DNA of 64,000 bases from Ottowia flava (GTDB lineage Bacteria; Pseudomonadota; Gammaproteobacteria; Burkholderiales; Burkholderiaceae_C): the NCBI RefSeq assembly GCF_008017535.1, contig NZ_VRUA01000001.1, positions 1 to 64,000 on the forward strand, written 5' to 3'. Positions 56,532 through 64,000 of the stretch are shown piece after piece. The notes below the pieces were generated by a model that did no database searches, had not been told where the DNA came from, and worked only from the letters and a program-made list of their open reading frames with translations. The position numbers and the translations under genes were made by a program. How positions within the stretch are numbered: the first letter of the stretch is position 1; each line of letters begins with the position of its first letter.

Positions 56532-57536
56532 TTAGCGCGGCGAGGCGGCGTTCTCGGTCGTCGGCTCCGCAGAAGGCAGTGCCAGCGTCGCGGTTGATTC
56601 ACCCACCACCGCTGGCAACGCCGACGGCGCAGACAAAGGCACCGCAATGCGCTGGTGGCCATGCAAGGCCACATACTGCCCATCCAGCCACAGCGCAACC
56701 GGCCAGTTGTTGGCCCGCAAAACGTGCTGCTCACGCTGCAGCTGATCGACCGTGCTGACCTGGCGCAGACCGGGCGCCCGCTTGAACGCCCGTTCGACGA
56801 ATGCGATGTTGCGCGGCTCGTATTTGGTGGGAGCCTTGTCTTCAGCGCCCACGATCAACACGTCGCCGCGGGTTTGCATTGCCGGCAGCAGCACCTCGTT
56901 GAGCGCCCGGGGTGTCAAGGTGTCGCAGCCAAGCAGGTAGAGATTGGGCGCCGCATCGGTCTGGTTCAGGCTGACGGACAGCAGTTGGTGCATCTGCTGC
57001 CTGGACAGCGACACCAGCTCGCCGGCGAAGAACCCGTTCTCGTGGTGCCCCGACACCACAACGGAATGCCAGCGCCGGCCGTCGGTCACCAGGTCGTTCA
57101 GCTCGTTCAGCAAGGTGTCGCCCACATAACCTTCCAGCGCGGCCACCCGATCAAGCTCGCTCTGGCGCAGTCCATCGCCCACGGCATCGCAGGCGGCGGC
57201 ATTGGTACCGGGCTCGTCGGTCGCGCAATCGAGCGCCAGCTTGGTCAGGCGCTCGTTCTCGGTGCTGGCACGTGAGGCCCGCTCGCGCTGTGCCTGCGGC
57301 AGGCGCGCGTACGACGGAATGATCCACAGTTTTTCGCCGGGCGCCAGCGTGCGCTGCACCGCCTGGATTTCTGGGGGCGCATTGTTGGTATCGACAAACA
57401 GCACGTCCGCTGCAGCGGGGTGGCTCATCGCCCACACCATGCCGACCGCCACCAAGGTGCGAAGAAGGAAAGGCAGGTGTGAACGGGCTCCTGCCCCGTC
57501 CCCTGCAGCGAACGCAATGCTTCTGGAGTGCTTCAT
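56532..57536 (-). CDS. Secreted caspase-fold-like protein
   Basis: 334 residues. N-terminal signal peptide with a long n-region and hydrophobic core LLRTLVAVGMVWA, cut near AAA/DVLF. Two motifs suggest a clan CD (caspase/CHAT) fold: a beta strand ending in a histidine, VVVSGHHENGFFAG (H164/H165), and about 40 residues later a strand ending in a cysteine, NLYLLGCDTLTP (C204). The spacing and glycine context match the His-Cys dyad of that clan. The C-terminal 60 residues look disordered. No partner gene is obvious; it lies alone between the aminotransferase and nth. Not recognised as a named family; peptidase activity is inference. Confidence 0.6.
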   Translation of the reverse strand: MKHSRSIAFAAGDGAGARSHLPFLLRTLVAVGMVWAMSHPAAADVLFVDTNNAPPEIQAVQRTLAPGEKLWIIPSYARLPQAQRERASRASTENERLTKLALDCATDEPGTNAAACDAVGDGLRQSELDRVAALEGYVGDTLLNELNDLVTDGRRWHSVVVSGHHENGFFAGELVSLSRQQMHQLLSVSLNQTDAAPNLYLLGCDTLTPRALNEVLLPAMQTRGDVLIVGAEDKAPTKYEPRNIAFVERAFKRAPGLRQVSTVDQLQREQHVLRANNWPVALWLDGQYVALHGHQRIAVPLSAPSALPAVVGESTATLALPSAEPTTENAASPR

Positions 57537-57720
57537 TTTTTGGAGCGCTGGACAGACGCACCCATTCTCCACAACCCGCGTGCTTGTGTCCGGGGCGATG
57601 CGGCAAACTGCATCTTTTGTTCCCTGAGCGGCAATGCGTCACACGGGATCGGCACCGCCACCACAGTCGATGCTGTAGACCCCGTTCGACGACAACCGCC
57701 CCCTGGTCACGGACCCACGC

Positions 57721-58362
57721 ATGACACCGCAACAGATCGACACCTTCTTCGCCACGCTGCAGGCCGCCAACCCGATGCCCGCCAGTGAGCTGGAATACAC
57801 CAGCGTGTTCGAACTTCTGACTGCGGTTCTGCTGTCCGCCCAGGCCACCGACGTCGGCGTCAACAAGGCGACGCGGCGCCTCTTTCCCGTAGCCAACACG
57901 CCAGCGACGATCCTTGCGCTGGGCCAGGAGGGGCTCGAAAGCCACATCCGAACGATCGGGCTGTATCGCAGCAAGGCCAAGCACTTGCTGGAAACCTGCC
58001 GCATCCTGGTCGAACGCCACGGCGGTGAAGTGCCGGGCACCCGCGCCGAACTGGAAGCCCTACCGGGCGTTGGCCGCAAGACCGCCAATGTCGTCCTGAA
58101 CGTCGCCTTTGGCGAGCCGACCATGGCGGTGGATACGCATATCTTTCGTGTGAGCAATCGGACGGGGCTTGCGCCAGGCAAGACGCCGCTGGCCGTGGAA
58201 TTGAAACTGCTCGAGCGTGTGCCCGAAAAATACCTGCCCCACGCCCACCATTGGCTCATCCTGCACGGCCGCTACGTCTGTCAGGCGCGCCGCCCGAAGT
58301 GCTGGGAATGCGCGGTGGCGAGCTGCTGCGATTTCGAACCGAAAGTCCGCGCAGAGCGCTGA
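57721..58362 (+). CDS. nth: Endonuclease III (DNA glycosylase/AP lyase)
   Basis: Removes oxidised pyrimidines from DNA. 213 residues. Helix-hairpin-helix LPGVGRKTANV with catalytic K120, D138 in MAVDTHIFRV, and a [4Fe-4S] cluster loop with cysteines 187, 194, 197 and 203 in the family spacing C-X6-C-X2-C-X5-C. The numbering agrees with E. coli Nth. ATG at 57721. Monocistronic as far as can be seen. Confidence 0.96.
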   Translation: MTPQQIDTFFATLQAANPMPASELEYTSVFELLTAVLLSAQATDVGVNKATRRLFPVANTPATILALGQEGLESHIRTIGLYRSKAKHLLETCRILVERHGGEVPGTRAELEALPGVGRKTANVVLNVAFGEPTMAVDTHIFRVSNRTGLAPGKTPLAVELKLLERVPEKYLPHAHHWLILHGRYVCQARRPKCWECAVASCCDFEPKVRAER

Positions 58363-58659
58363 CCCGCCATCGATCCTCCAGCCGAATCGAGCTTGCTGAT
58401 TCGGCGCCGCTCGCGGCCGGGGTCGCGCTGCGCACCAGCTGCCAGGAAACTACACAGGGTACTCATGCGGTGTGGTCGGGGCATTTTCCGTATGCCTCGG
58501 CTTCCAACCAATACGGCACGCAGGCTGCGGATCGAAGCTGCTCGTCGCAACAGGGTTGAGTGACCAAGATGCTGATTGGCAGCCTGTCCGGAGGTCCTAG
58601 GGAAAACCCGAGAAAAGACCGCAGGATTGATTTGCTCCCTCTAGCCTGCTCGTTCACAA

Positions 58660-58678
58660 ATTTCCAATATATGGAAAT
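58660..58678. promoter_or_regulatory. Candidate operator palindrome
   Basis: Perfect 7-bp arms ATTTCCA / TGGAAAT around an ATATA centre. The TTCC-N-GGAA form is like IclR-type operators. It lies in the only AT-rich patch upstream of the catabolic operon. No regulator gene is within the window. Confidence 0.5.
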
Positions 58679-58706
58679 CTAGATTCAGAATAAGGAACAT
58701 CCTACG

Positions 58707-58769
58707 ATGAAACGCTTCTGGTCGTTGAATCGCGATGTCCTCTCCTTCTGCCGCTCGGTTTCATTCTGA
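58707..58769 (+). other. Possible 20-codon leader ORF
   Basis: ATG to TGA, 20 codons (begins MKRFWSLNRD), with AAGGA 11 bases upstream. It could be a leader peptide or the remnant of a lost gene start; nothing confirms translation. Confidence 0.25.
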
Positions 58770-58949
58770 AACGCCGCGCCCGCACCGACGCCCTGATCGG
58801 TGCGTCATACCGGTACTGGCTCTGAATTTCGGCGCGCGTGCCCTTTCACTTGCAGCCCGATTGAGGATCGCGCCACTGGCAGGCAGCAATTTCCGCAGCC
58901 GAGTTGCTGCCCGCACATCTGGCCGACCAGTCCAACTGAAAGTCTGCCG

Positions 58950-61334
58950 ATGAAAACCGACCCATCTCCGCAAGTCGTGGCTGCGCATCCCGCGCGCCCT
59001 GAGCCGCGACTGACCGCCGCTCATTGGGGCGTCTACGAAGCTGTGGGAGAAGGCGACGCGATGCACCTGAAGGGTTTCGTGGGCGATCCCTCACCCTCAC
59101 CCATCGGGCTGTCGATGTTGGACGCTGCGCGCGGGCCGGTGCGGGTGCGCCGCCCCGTCGCGCGGCAGAGCTGGCTGGCGGCGCGGCGCGCCGGACAGCC
59201 GCAGGTGCACGGCGAGCGCCGCGGCGACGAGCCTTTCGTCGAAGTCTCGTGGGAAGAGGCGCTGGACCTTGTCGCGCACGCCATCGAAGAAGTCCGCAGC
59301 GAGCATGGCAACGAATCGATTTTTGGCGGCTCCTACGGCTGGTCAAGCGCTGGGCGTTTTCACCACGCCCAGAGTCAGGTGCACCGCTTTCTGAACAGCG
59401 TGGGCGGCTATGTGCGCCATGCCGATTCGTACAGCCTGGGCGCCGCGCGGGTTCTGCTGCCACACATCGTCGCGCCGATCGACGAGCTCTTCGTCAAGCA
59501 CACCAGCTGGCGTGTCATGGCGCGCCATACGCAACTGTTCGTGACATTCGGCGGTGTTCCGGCAAAGAATGCCCAAGTCAGCTCGGGTGGCGCCACGGCG
59601 CATGTCGTGGATCAAGGCCTGCGCGACATGGCGTCGGCGGGTGTGCGTTTCATCAATGTGAGCCCGGTGTCGGACAACCTGGATACGGGCGGTCCGGTCG
59701 AATGGCTGCCGATCCGACCGCACGCGGACACGGCGCTCATCCTGGCGTTGTGCCACACGCTCCTGACGGCCGAGTTGCACGACCGGACCTTCCTCAGCAC
59801 GCATTGCGTCGGATTCAACAAGGTCGAAGCTTACCTGCTTGGCCACACCGACGGCCAACCCAAGGACGCCACCTGGGCCGCCGCGCTGACCGAGTTGCCC
59901 GTTGGCCGCATCATCGCGCTTACGCACGACATGGCGGCTGCGCGCACGATGCTGAACATCTCGTGGTCACTGCAGCGCTCGCACCATGGCGAACAACCGT
60001 TCTGGGCGCTGATCACGCTGGCGGCGATGCTGGGGCAGATCGGTCTGGCGGGCGGCGGCTTTGGCGTGGGCTACGGCACCACGAACATGATCGGTAACGA
60101 CAACCTGCGCATCCCCGGCCCCACGCTGCCGCAGGGCCGCAATGCGGTGGGCGCTTTCATTCCGGTGGCGCGCATCGCCGACATGCTCGAGCGACCCGGT
60201 GAGGCGTTCGACTACAACGGTGCTCGGCACCGCTACCCCGACATTCACCTGATCTACTGGGCGGGTGGCAACCCGTTTCACCACCATCAGGATCTGAACC
60301 GCCTGCACCGGGCGTGGCAGACCAAACCGCGGACGATCATCGTACACGAGCAGTACTGGACGCCGACCGCCAAGCTCGCCGACGTGGTGCTGCCAGCCAC
60401 CACCTCTTTGGAGCGTGAGGACATCGGCTACGCCTCACGTGAGCGCTTCATGATCGCCATGAAACCACTCCTCGCGCCTGTGGATGGCGCACGCGACGAC
60501 TACGCCATCTTCTGCGATCTGTCGGCGCGGCTGGGGGCATTTGACGCCTTCACCGAAGGCCGCGACGCCCATGGGTGGTTGCAATGGATGTACGCGGAGT
60601 CCCGCAACAAATGCCGGGAGGCTGGCGTGAACCTGCCGGACTTCGGCACCTTCTGGCGCCAGGGCACGATCGATCTGGCCGAACCAGAAGCCGAGGTCGT
60701 GATGTTCGCGGACTTCCGCACCGATCCGCTCGCGCACCCCTTGAACACGCCCAGCGGCAAGTTGGAGCTGTTCAGCGAGCGCATCGCTTCATTCGGCTAT
60801 GCCGACTGCCCCGGTCAGGCCACGTGGATGGAGCCTGTGGAATGGCTTGGCAATGCCGCAAGCGACCGGCACACACTGCATCTGTTGAGCGACCAGCCCC
60901 ACACCAAACTGCACAGTCAACTTGATCACGCCGCCTACAGCCAGGCCAACAAGGTCGGCGGCCGCGAGCCGGTCACGCTTTCACCGCAGGATGCCGCTGC
61001 CCGTGGATTGACCGATGGCGACGTTGTGCGCATCTTCAACGCGCGCGGCAGTTGCCTCGCTGCCGTGCGCATCTCGGACGCGCTGCGCACGGGGGTAGCG
61101 CGCCTGTCCACCGGCGCCTGGTACGACCCGGCCTCTTGGCGCGCGGGCGCCATCGGGCCCGACAAGCACGGCAATCCCAACGTGCTGACGTTGGACATGG
61201 GCGCGTCGAGCCTGTCTCAGGGTTGCATCGCGCAGACCTGTCTGGTGCAAATCGAACGCTACGACGGCCCGCCACTGGCGCCCACCCCGTACCAGCTTCC
61301 CGAGATCGTGGCGGACTTGGAGCCTGCAGCATGA
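58950..61334 (+). CDS. Molybdopterin-dependent oxidoreductase (BisC/TorA/DMSO-reductase family)
   Basis: 794 residues with a bis-MGD molybdenum cofactor fold. The substrate-side molybdenum ligand is the serine in GGSYGWSSAGR, as in BisC, TorA and DorA. Other family stretches: TAAHWGVYEA at the N-terminus, YWAGGNPFHHHQDLNRL and EQYWTPTAKLADVVLPATT in the middle, and SLSQGCIAQTCLVQ at the C-terminus. No Tat or Sec signal and no N-terminal iron-sulfur cysteines, so it is cytoplasmic like BisC. ATG at 58950 with a weak GAAAG site. Followed by a Bug binding protein and a CoA ligase, which suggests catabolism of an imported acid; the reaction is unknown. Confidence 0.87.
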   Translation: MKTDPSPQVVAAHPARPEPRLTAAHWGVYEAVGEGDAMHLKGFVGDPSPSPIGLSMLDAARGPVRVRRPVARQSWLAARRAGQPQVHGERRGDEPFVEVSWEEALDLVAHAIEEVRSEHGNESIFGGSYGWSSAGRFHHAQSQVHRFLNSVGGYVRHADSYSLGAARVLLPHIVAPIDELFVKHTSWRVMARHTQLFVTFGGVPAKNAQVSSGGATAHVVDQGLRDMASAGVRFINVSPVSDNLDTGGPVEWLPIRPHADTALILALCHTLLTAELHDRTFLSTHCVGFNKVEAYLLGHTDGQPKDATWAAALTELPVGRIIALTHDMAAARTMLNISWSLQRSHHGEQPFWALITLAAMLGQIGLAGGGFGVGYGTTNMIGNDNLRIPGPTLPQGRNAVGAFIPVARIADMLERPGEAFDYNGARHRYPDIHLIYWAGGNPFHHHQDLNRLHRAWQTKPRTIIVHEQYWTPTAKLADVVLPATTSLEREDIGYASRERFMIAMKPLLAPVDGARDDYAIFCDLSARLGAFDAFTEGRDAHGWLQWMYAESRNKCREAGVNLPDFGTFWRQGTIDLAEPEAEVVMFADFRTDPLAHPLNTPSGKLELFSERIASFGYADCPGQATWMEPVEWLGNAASDRHTLHLLSDQPHTKLHSQLDHAAYSQANKVGGREPVTLSPQDAAARGLTDGDVVRIFNARGSCLAAVRISDALRTGVARLSTGAWYDPASWRAGAIGPDKHGNPNVLTLDMGASSLSQGCIAQTCLVQIERYDGPPLAPTPYQLPEIVADLEPAA

Positions 61335-61416
61335 CTTCGCATGAGTGCGATGGCCCCAGTGAGCAACTGCGCCAACCATCCCGATCTTTCACATCAATTT
61401 TTTTCAGGAGACACCC

Positions 61417-62397
61417 ATGACCCGACCCGATAGATCACGATTGCTGGTTCCGCTGGCCTTGTTCGCGCCATCACTGCTGCTCCCGGCGGCCGCACGAGCG
61501 CAGGCCCCGTGGCCTTCTCAGCCCATCAGACTCGTGGTTCCGTTCCCGCCTGGCGGCTCGTCCGACATCCTGGGCCGCTTGATTGCCGAGCACCTTGGCA
61601 AGACGCTCAACGCCAACTTTTTCGTGGACAACAAGCCGGGAGGAACGACACAGATCGGCACCGATTTCGTTGCCGCTGCGCCACCCGACGGCCAGACCCT
61701 GTTGCTGGGAGCGGCCTCGAGTTTTACCGTGCTGCCGCACCTGCGCAAGCTCCATTATTCGATCGACAGCTTCGAGTGCGCCGGCGGCATTGCCGACTAC
61801 ATCGCCGTGATGGCGGTGCGCAAGACACTGCCCGTGAAGTCGGTCAAGGAATTCATCGCCTACGCGAAGGAAAACCCGGGCAAGCTGTCGTTCGGCTCGG
61901 CGGGCGAAGCCTCAGCGGGCCATGTTTACGGTCTGACACTGGCGCGAGACACGGGCACCAAATTCCTGCATGTCCCGTTCCGCGGCTCGGCCGCCGCCGT
62001 GAATGCCTTGGTTGCAGGCGAGATCGATTTCATTATCGATGGCGCCGTCACGCCCATGGTGAAGGCCGACCGCGTCGAGCCCCTCTGCGTGATGTACCGC
62101 AAGCGCCATCCGGATCTGCCCAAGGTGCCCACGCTGCACGAAGCCGGGTTTGACATCTCCACATCGAAGGGCGCGGGCTGGGGCCTGCTCGCGCCCAAGG
62201 GCACGCCCGCGTCCGTCATGGACAAACTGTCCGAAGGACTCGAAAAGGTGCTACAGCAAAAGTCGGTTCAGGACGCGCTGATCCGTGCGAACTCCATCGC
62301 TTCGTGGCAAACGCCCGAGCAATTCCGCCAGGCCACTGCCGCCGATTACAAGATGAATGGCGAGTTGCTGCCGTCCATCGGCATCCGCGGCAGCTGA
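61417..62397 (+). CDS. Bug family (TctC-type) tripartite tricarboxylate transporter substrate-binding protein
   Basis: 326 residues. Signal peptide cut after A29 (ARA/QAPWP), mature start WPSQPIRLVVPFPPGGSSD with the family's first-strand motif, and KPGGTTQIGTDFVA. Binds a small carboxylate in the periplasm. CAGGAG upstream of the ATG. No TctA/TctB genes are near, as is usual for the many Bug proteins of Burkholderiales. Ligand unknown, but the neighbours suggest an organic acid that becomes CoA-activated. Confidence 0.92.
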   Translation: MTRPDRSRLLVPLALFAPSLLLPAAARAQAPWPSQPIRLVVPFPPGGSSDILGRLIAEHLGKTLNANFFVDNKPGGTTQIGTDFVAAAPPDGQTLLLGAASSFTVLPHLRKLHYSIDSFECAGGIADYIAVMAVRKTLPVKSVKEFIAYAKENPGKLSFGSAGEASAGHVYGLTLARDTGTKFLHVPFRGSAAAVNALVAGEIDFIIDGAVTPMVKADRVEPLCVMYRKRHPDLPKVPTLHEAGFDISTSKGAGWGLLAPKGTPASVMDKLSEGLEKVLQQKSVQDALIRANSIASWQTPEQFRQATAADYKMNGELLPSIGIRGS

Positions 62398-62416
62398 CCC
62401 CGGTGACCACCCTCCC

Positions 62417-64000
62417 ATGGACCACTTGAACGATCCCTCTATGACGACAGTGCCTGCTCCCCACCAGACGGTGCGTGAAATCCTCCATCCTCAGAGCGTC
62501 GCCATCGTCGGCGCGTCCGACAGCGAAGCCAAATGGGGGGGCCGATTGCTGCGCTATATGCTCCGCCACCGTCACGACGGCCCGCTCTACCCCATCAATG
62601 CGCGCGCGACCGAGCTGATGGGCTTGCCGGCCTATCCGTCTGTGCGCGACTGTCCGGGCTCCGTCGATCTCGCCATCCTATTGGTACCGCGAGAGCACAT
62701 TCGTGCCGCCATCGAAGACTGCATCGCCAAGAAGGTCGGTTGCGCACTGTGCATCACCGCCGGCTTCGCCGAGACAGGCCCCGAAGGCCGCGCCGACGAG
62801 GAAGAACTCGTCGCGCTTGCGCGCAGCGGCGGCGTGCGCCTGATCGGCCCCAACTGCATGGGCCTGATGAACGCGCACCACAACCTGTGCGCCACCACGG
62901 GCGTGGTCATGGGCAGCATCGAGCAGTTGCCGCGCGGCGGCATTGGCATGGCCAGCCAGAGTGGTGCGCTCATGGGCGCGATGATCTCGCGCGGCATCGA
63001 CGTGGGCGCTGGCTTCTCGTCTACCATTTCCGTGGGCAACCAGGCGGATCTGGGCCTGAACGACTTCTTCGAGTACCTGATCGACGACCCGCTGACCGAC
63101 GTCATCTGTCTGTACATGGAGGGTGTGAAGGACGCCGAACGCTTTACCGCCTTGCTGGCGCGCGCAGCGGCCGCGGGCAAGCCGGTCTGCATCGCCAAGT
63201 CCGGCCGCAGCGAAGCCGGCGCGAAAGCAGCTGCGTCGCACACAGCCAGCTTGGCGGGCGCTTGGCCCGCGTTCGAGGCGACCTGTCGCCGCTGGGGCGT
63301 CTACCTGTTCGAGAACATCTACGATCTGCTGCAAGGCGCCCAGCTTCTCCAGCGTGGCAAGCGCTGCCATACGAACCAGGTTGCGGTGTTCTCGGGCTCG
63401 GGCGGCGGTGGGGCATTGCTGGTCGATGCGCTTGAAGCACACGGGCTGGCACTGCCGGCGCTCTCCGCCGAGACCGAAGCCGCGGTTGCCGACGTCCTGC
63501 CCGCCACGCATCGTCAGTTGCCGTTCGACTTTGGCATGCTGAACCACATGGTGCCGCCCGATCCGGACGTGGCAGGCGGTTCGGTCGGCATTGCGCTGGA
63601 TCGTGCCATGCACGACCCGGCGGTGGGCGCGGGCATGCTGCTGCTAACCACGCAACCAGGGCAGGAGCGCGTCGTTGAAGCCGCCATCGCCGCGGCCGAC
63701 CGCAGCGACAAGCCGCTGCTGTTCGTTCAGGGCGCCGGCAACCACGGCGACATCGCGCGCCGCATGCTGCGCGATGCGGGTCAGGGCTACTTCGACAGCA
63801 CGCACGATGCACTGGCGGTGCTGCAGGCATTCGCCGAGCGCACCGAACCTGAACCACCCGCGTGCGCGGCCGCGCCACCCGCGCTGCCCGTTGACCTGAA
63901 ACCAGGGTTCCAGACCGAGCCGGCAGCACGCCGCTTGCTGGAGGCAGCGGGCATTCCTACCACGCGCTGGCGGGAAGCCACGGATGTCGATGGCGCTGTG
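62417..64000 (+). CDS. ADP-forming acyl-CoA ligase (acetate-CoA ligase family), partial
   Basis: 528 codons, open at the right edge of the window. CoA-binding domain (about 20-150; VAIVGASDSEAKWGG), succinyl-CoA-ligase-like domains (about 155-465) with the phospho-histidine loop ASHTASLAGAW, and the start of the ATP-grasp part (ARRLLEAAGIPTT) where the window ends. It would convert a carboxylate, CoA and ATP to acyl-CoA, ADP and phosphate. Either of two in-frame ATGs (62417, 62441) could be the start; no ribosome-binding site decides. It lies 19 bases after the Bug gene and is the third gene of the operon. Confidence 0.88.
   Translation, partial: MDHLNDPSMTTVPAPHQTVREILHPQSVAIVGASDSEAKWGGRLLRYMLRHRHDGPLYPINARATELMGLPAYPSVRDCPGSVDLAILLVPREHIRAAIEDCIAKKVGCALCITAGFAETGPEGRADEEELVALARSGGVRLIGPNCMGLMNAHHNLCATTGVVMGSIEQLPRGGIGMASQSGALMGAMISRGIDVGAGFSSTISVGNQADLGLNDFFEYLIDDPLTDVICLYMEGVKDAERFTALLARAAAAGKPVCIAKSGRSEAGAKAAASHTASLAGAWPAFEATCRRWGVYLFENIYDLLQGAQLLQRGKRCHTNQVAVFSGSGGGGALLVDALEAHGLALPALSAETEAAVADVLPATHRQLPFDFGMLNHMVPPDPDVAGGSVGIALDRAMHDPAVGAGMLLLTTQPGQERVVEAAIAAADRSDKPLLFVQGAGNHGDIARRMLRDAGQGYFDSTHDALAVLQAFAERTEPEPPACAAAPPALPVDLKPGFQTEPAARRLLEAAGIPTTRWREATDVDGAV

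Larger units (their letters stand above)
58363..58949. other. Control region upstream of the molybdopterin oxidoreductase operon
   Basis: 587 bases without a normal gene. It becomes AT-rich around 58640-58720 and holds a 19-bp palindrome (58660-58678) and a 20-codon frame (58707-58769). From 58770 on it is GC-rich leader up to the oxidoreductase ATG. Confidence 0.6.

Overview
The window is a stretch of high-GC chromosome from a betaproteobacterium, most probably of the family Comamonadaceae (Burkholderiales). The evidence is gene content and synteny: argH divergent from algZ-algR-hemC-hemD-hemX-hemY, a Bordetella/Burkholderiales-type AhpC, a 16-strand-type general porin, Bug-type (TctC) binding proteins and an IPTL-CTERM surface protein. 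No tRNA, rRNA, CRISPR array or prophage was found.

Layout. 177-1559: M23 peptidase plus bactofilin pair. 1848-4202: ahpC-ahpF peroxide defence, each with a terminator. 4460-5680: ABC-type amino-acid binding protein. 5952-12230: hemY-hemX-hemD-hemC-algR-algZ on the minus strand, divergent from argH (12349). 13831-16628: an AT-richer three-gene membrane/glycosyltransferase cassette that resembles a Gtr-type glycan-modification set, followed by a complete IS5-family element (16762-18028) with a 4-bp target duplication. 18055-27412: bacterial alpha-2-macroglobulin with a thioester, a GAF protein on the other strand, and penicillin-binding protein 1C. 27568-38886: glutathione reductase, IPTL-CTERM beta-propeller protein, a frameshifted dedA, a HAD dehalogenase, an FMN-dependent hydroxy-acid oxidase, a YiiG lipoprotein, a DUF1801 protein, a porin and an ICMT-like methyltransferase. 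39227-47404: two very long low-complexity-rich proteins (DUF349 and DUF748/AsmA-like). 48279-52068: lytic transglycosylase, glyA, nrdR and a TonB-like protein. 52168-57536 (minus): XRE regulator overlapping an orphan ATP-synthase c subunit, a four-helix membrane protein, trxC, two small proteins, an aminotransferase and a secreted caspase-fold-like protein. 57721-64000: nth, then a likely catabolic operon (molybdopterin oxidoreductase, Bug binding protein, ADP-forming CoA ligase) cut by the window edge.

The most unusual signal is a dispersed element of about 55-65 bp, with about 20 copies on both strands (core TTGATAGCTGCTTGCGC, then roughly TGTAGGGCTG, often ending near TCAAAA). Copies lie between genes, at gene starts and ends, and inside coding sequences without breaking the frame (hemD, pbpC, the A2M gene, and several times in the DUF349 and DUF748 genes). 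Unrelated proteins therefore share the same short peptides (for example RADGSRA). This resembles in behaviour the in-frame palindromic elements described in Rickettsia, but the sequence is different. Other points of interest are the orphan c-subunit/regulator overlap, the caspase-like secreted protein, and the IS insertion directly in front of the macroglobulin ribosome-binding site.
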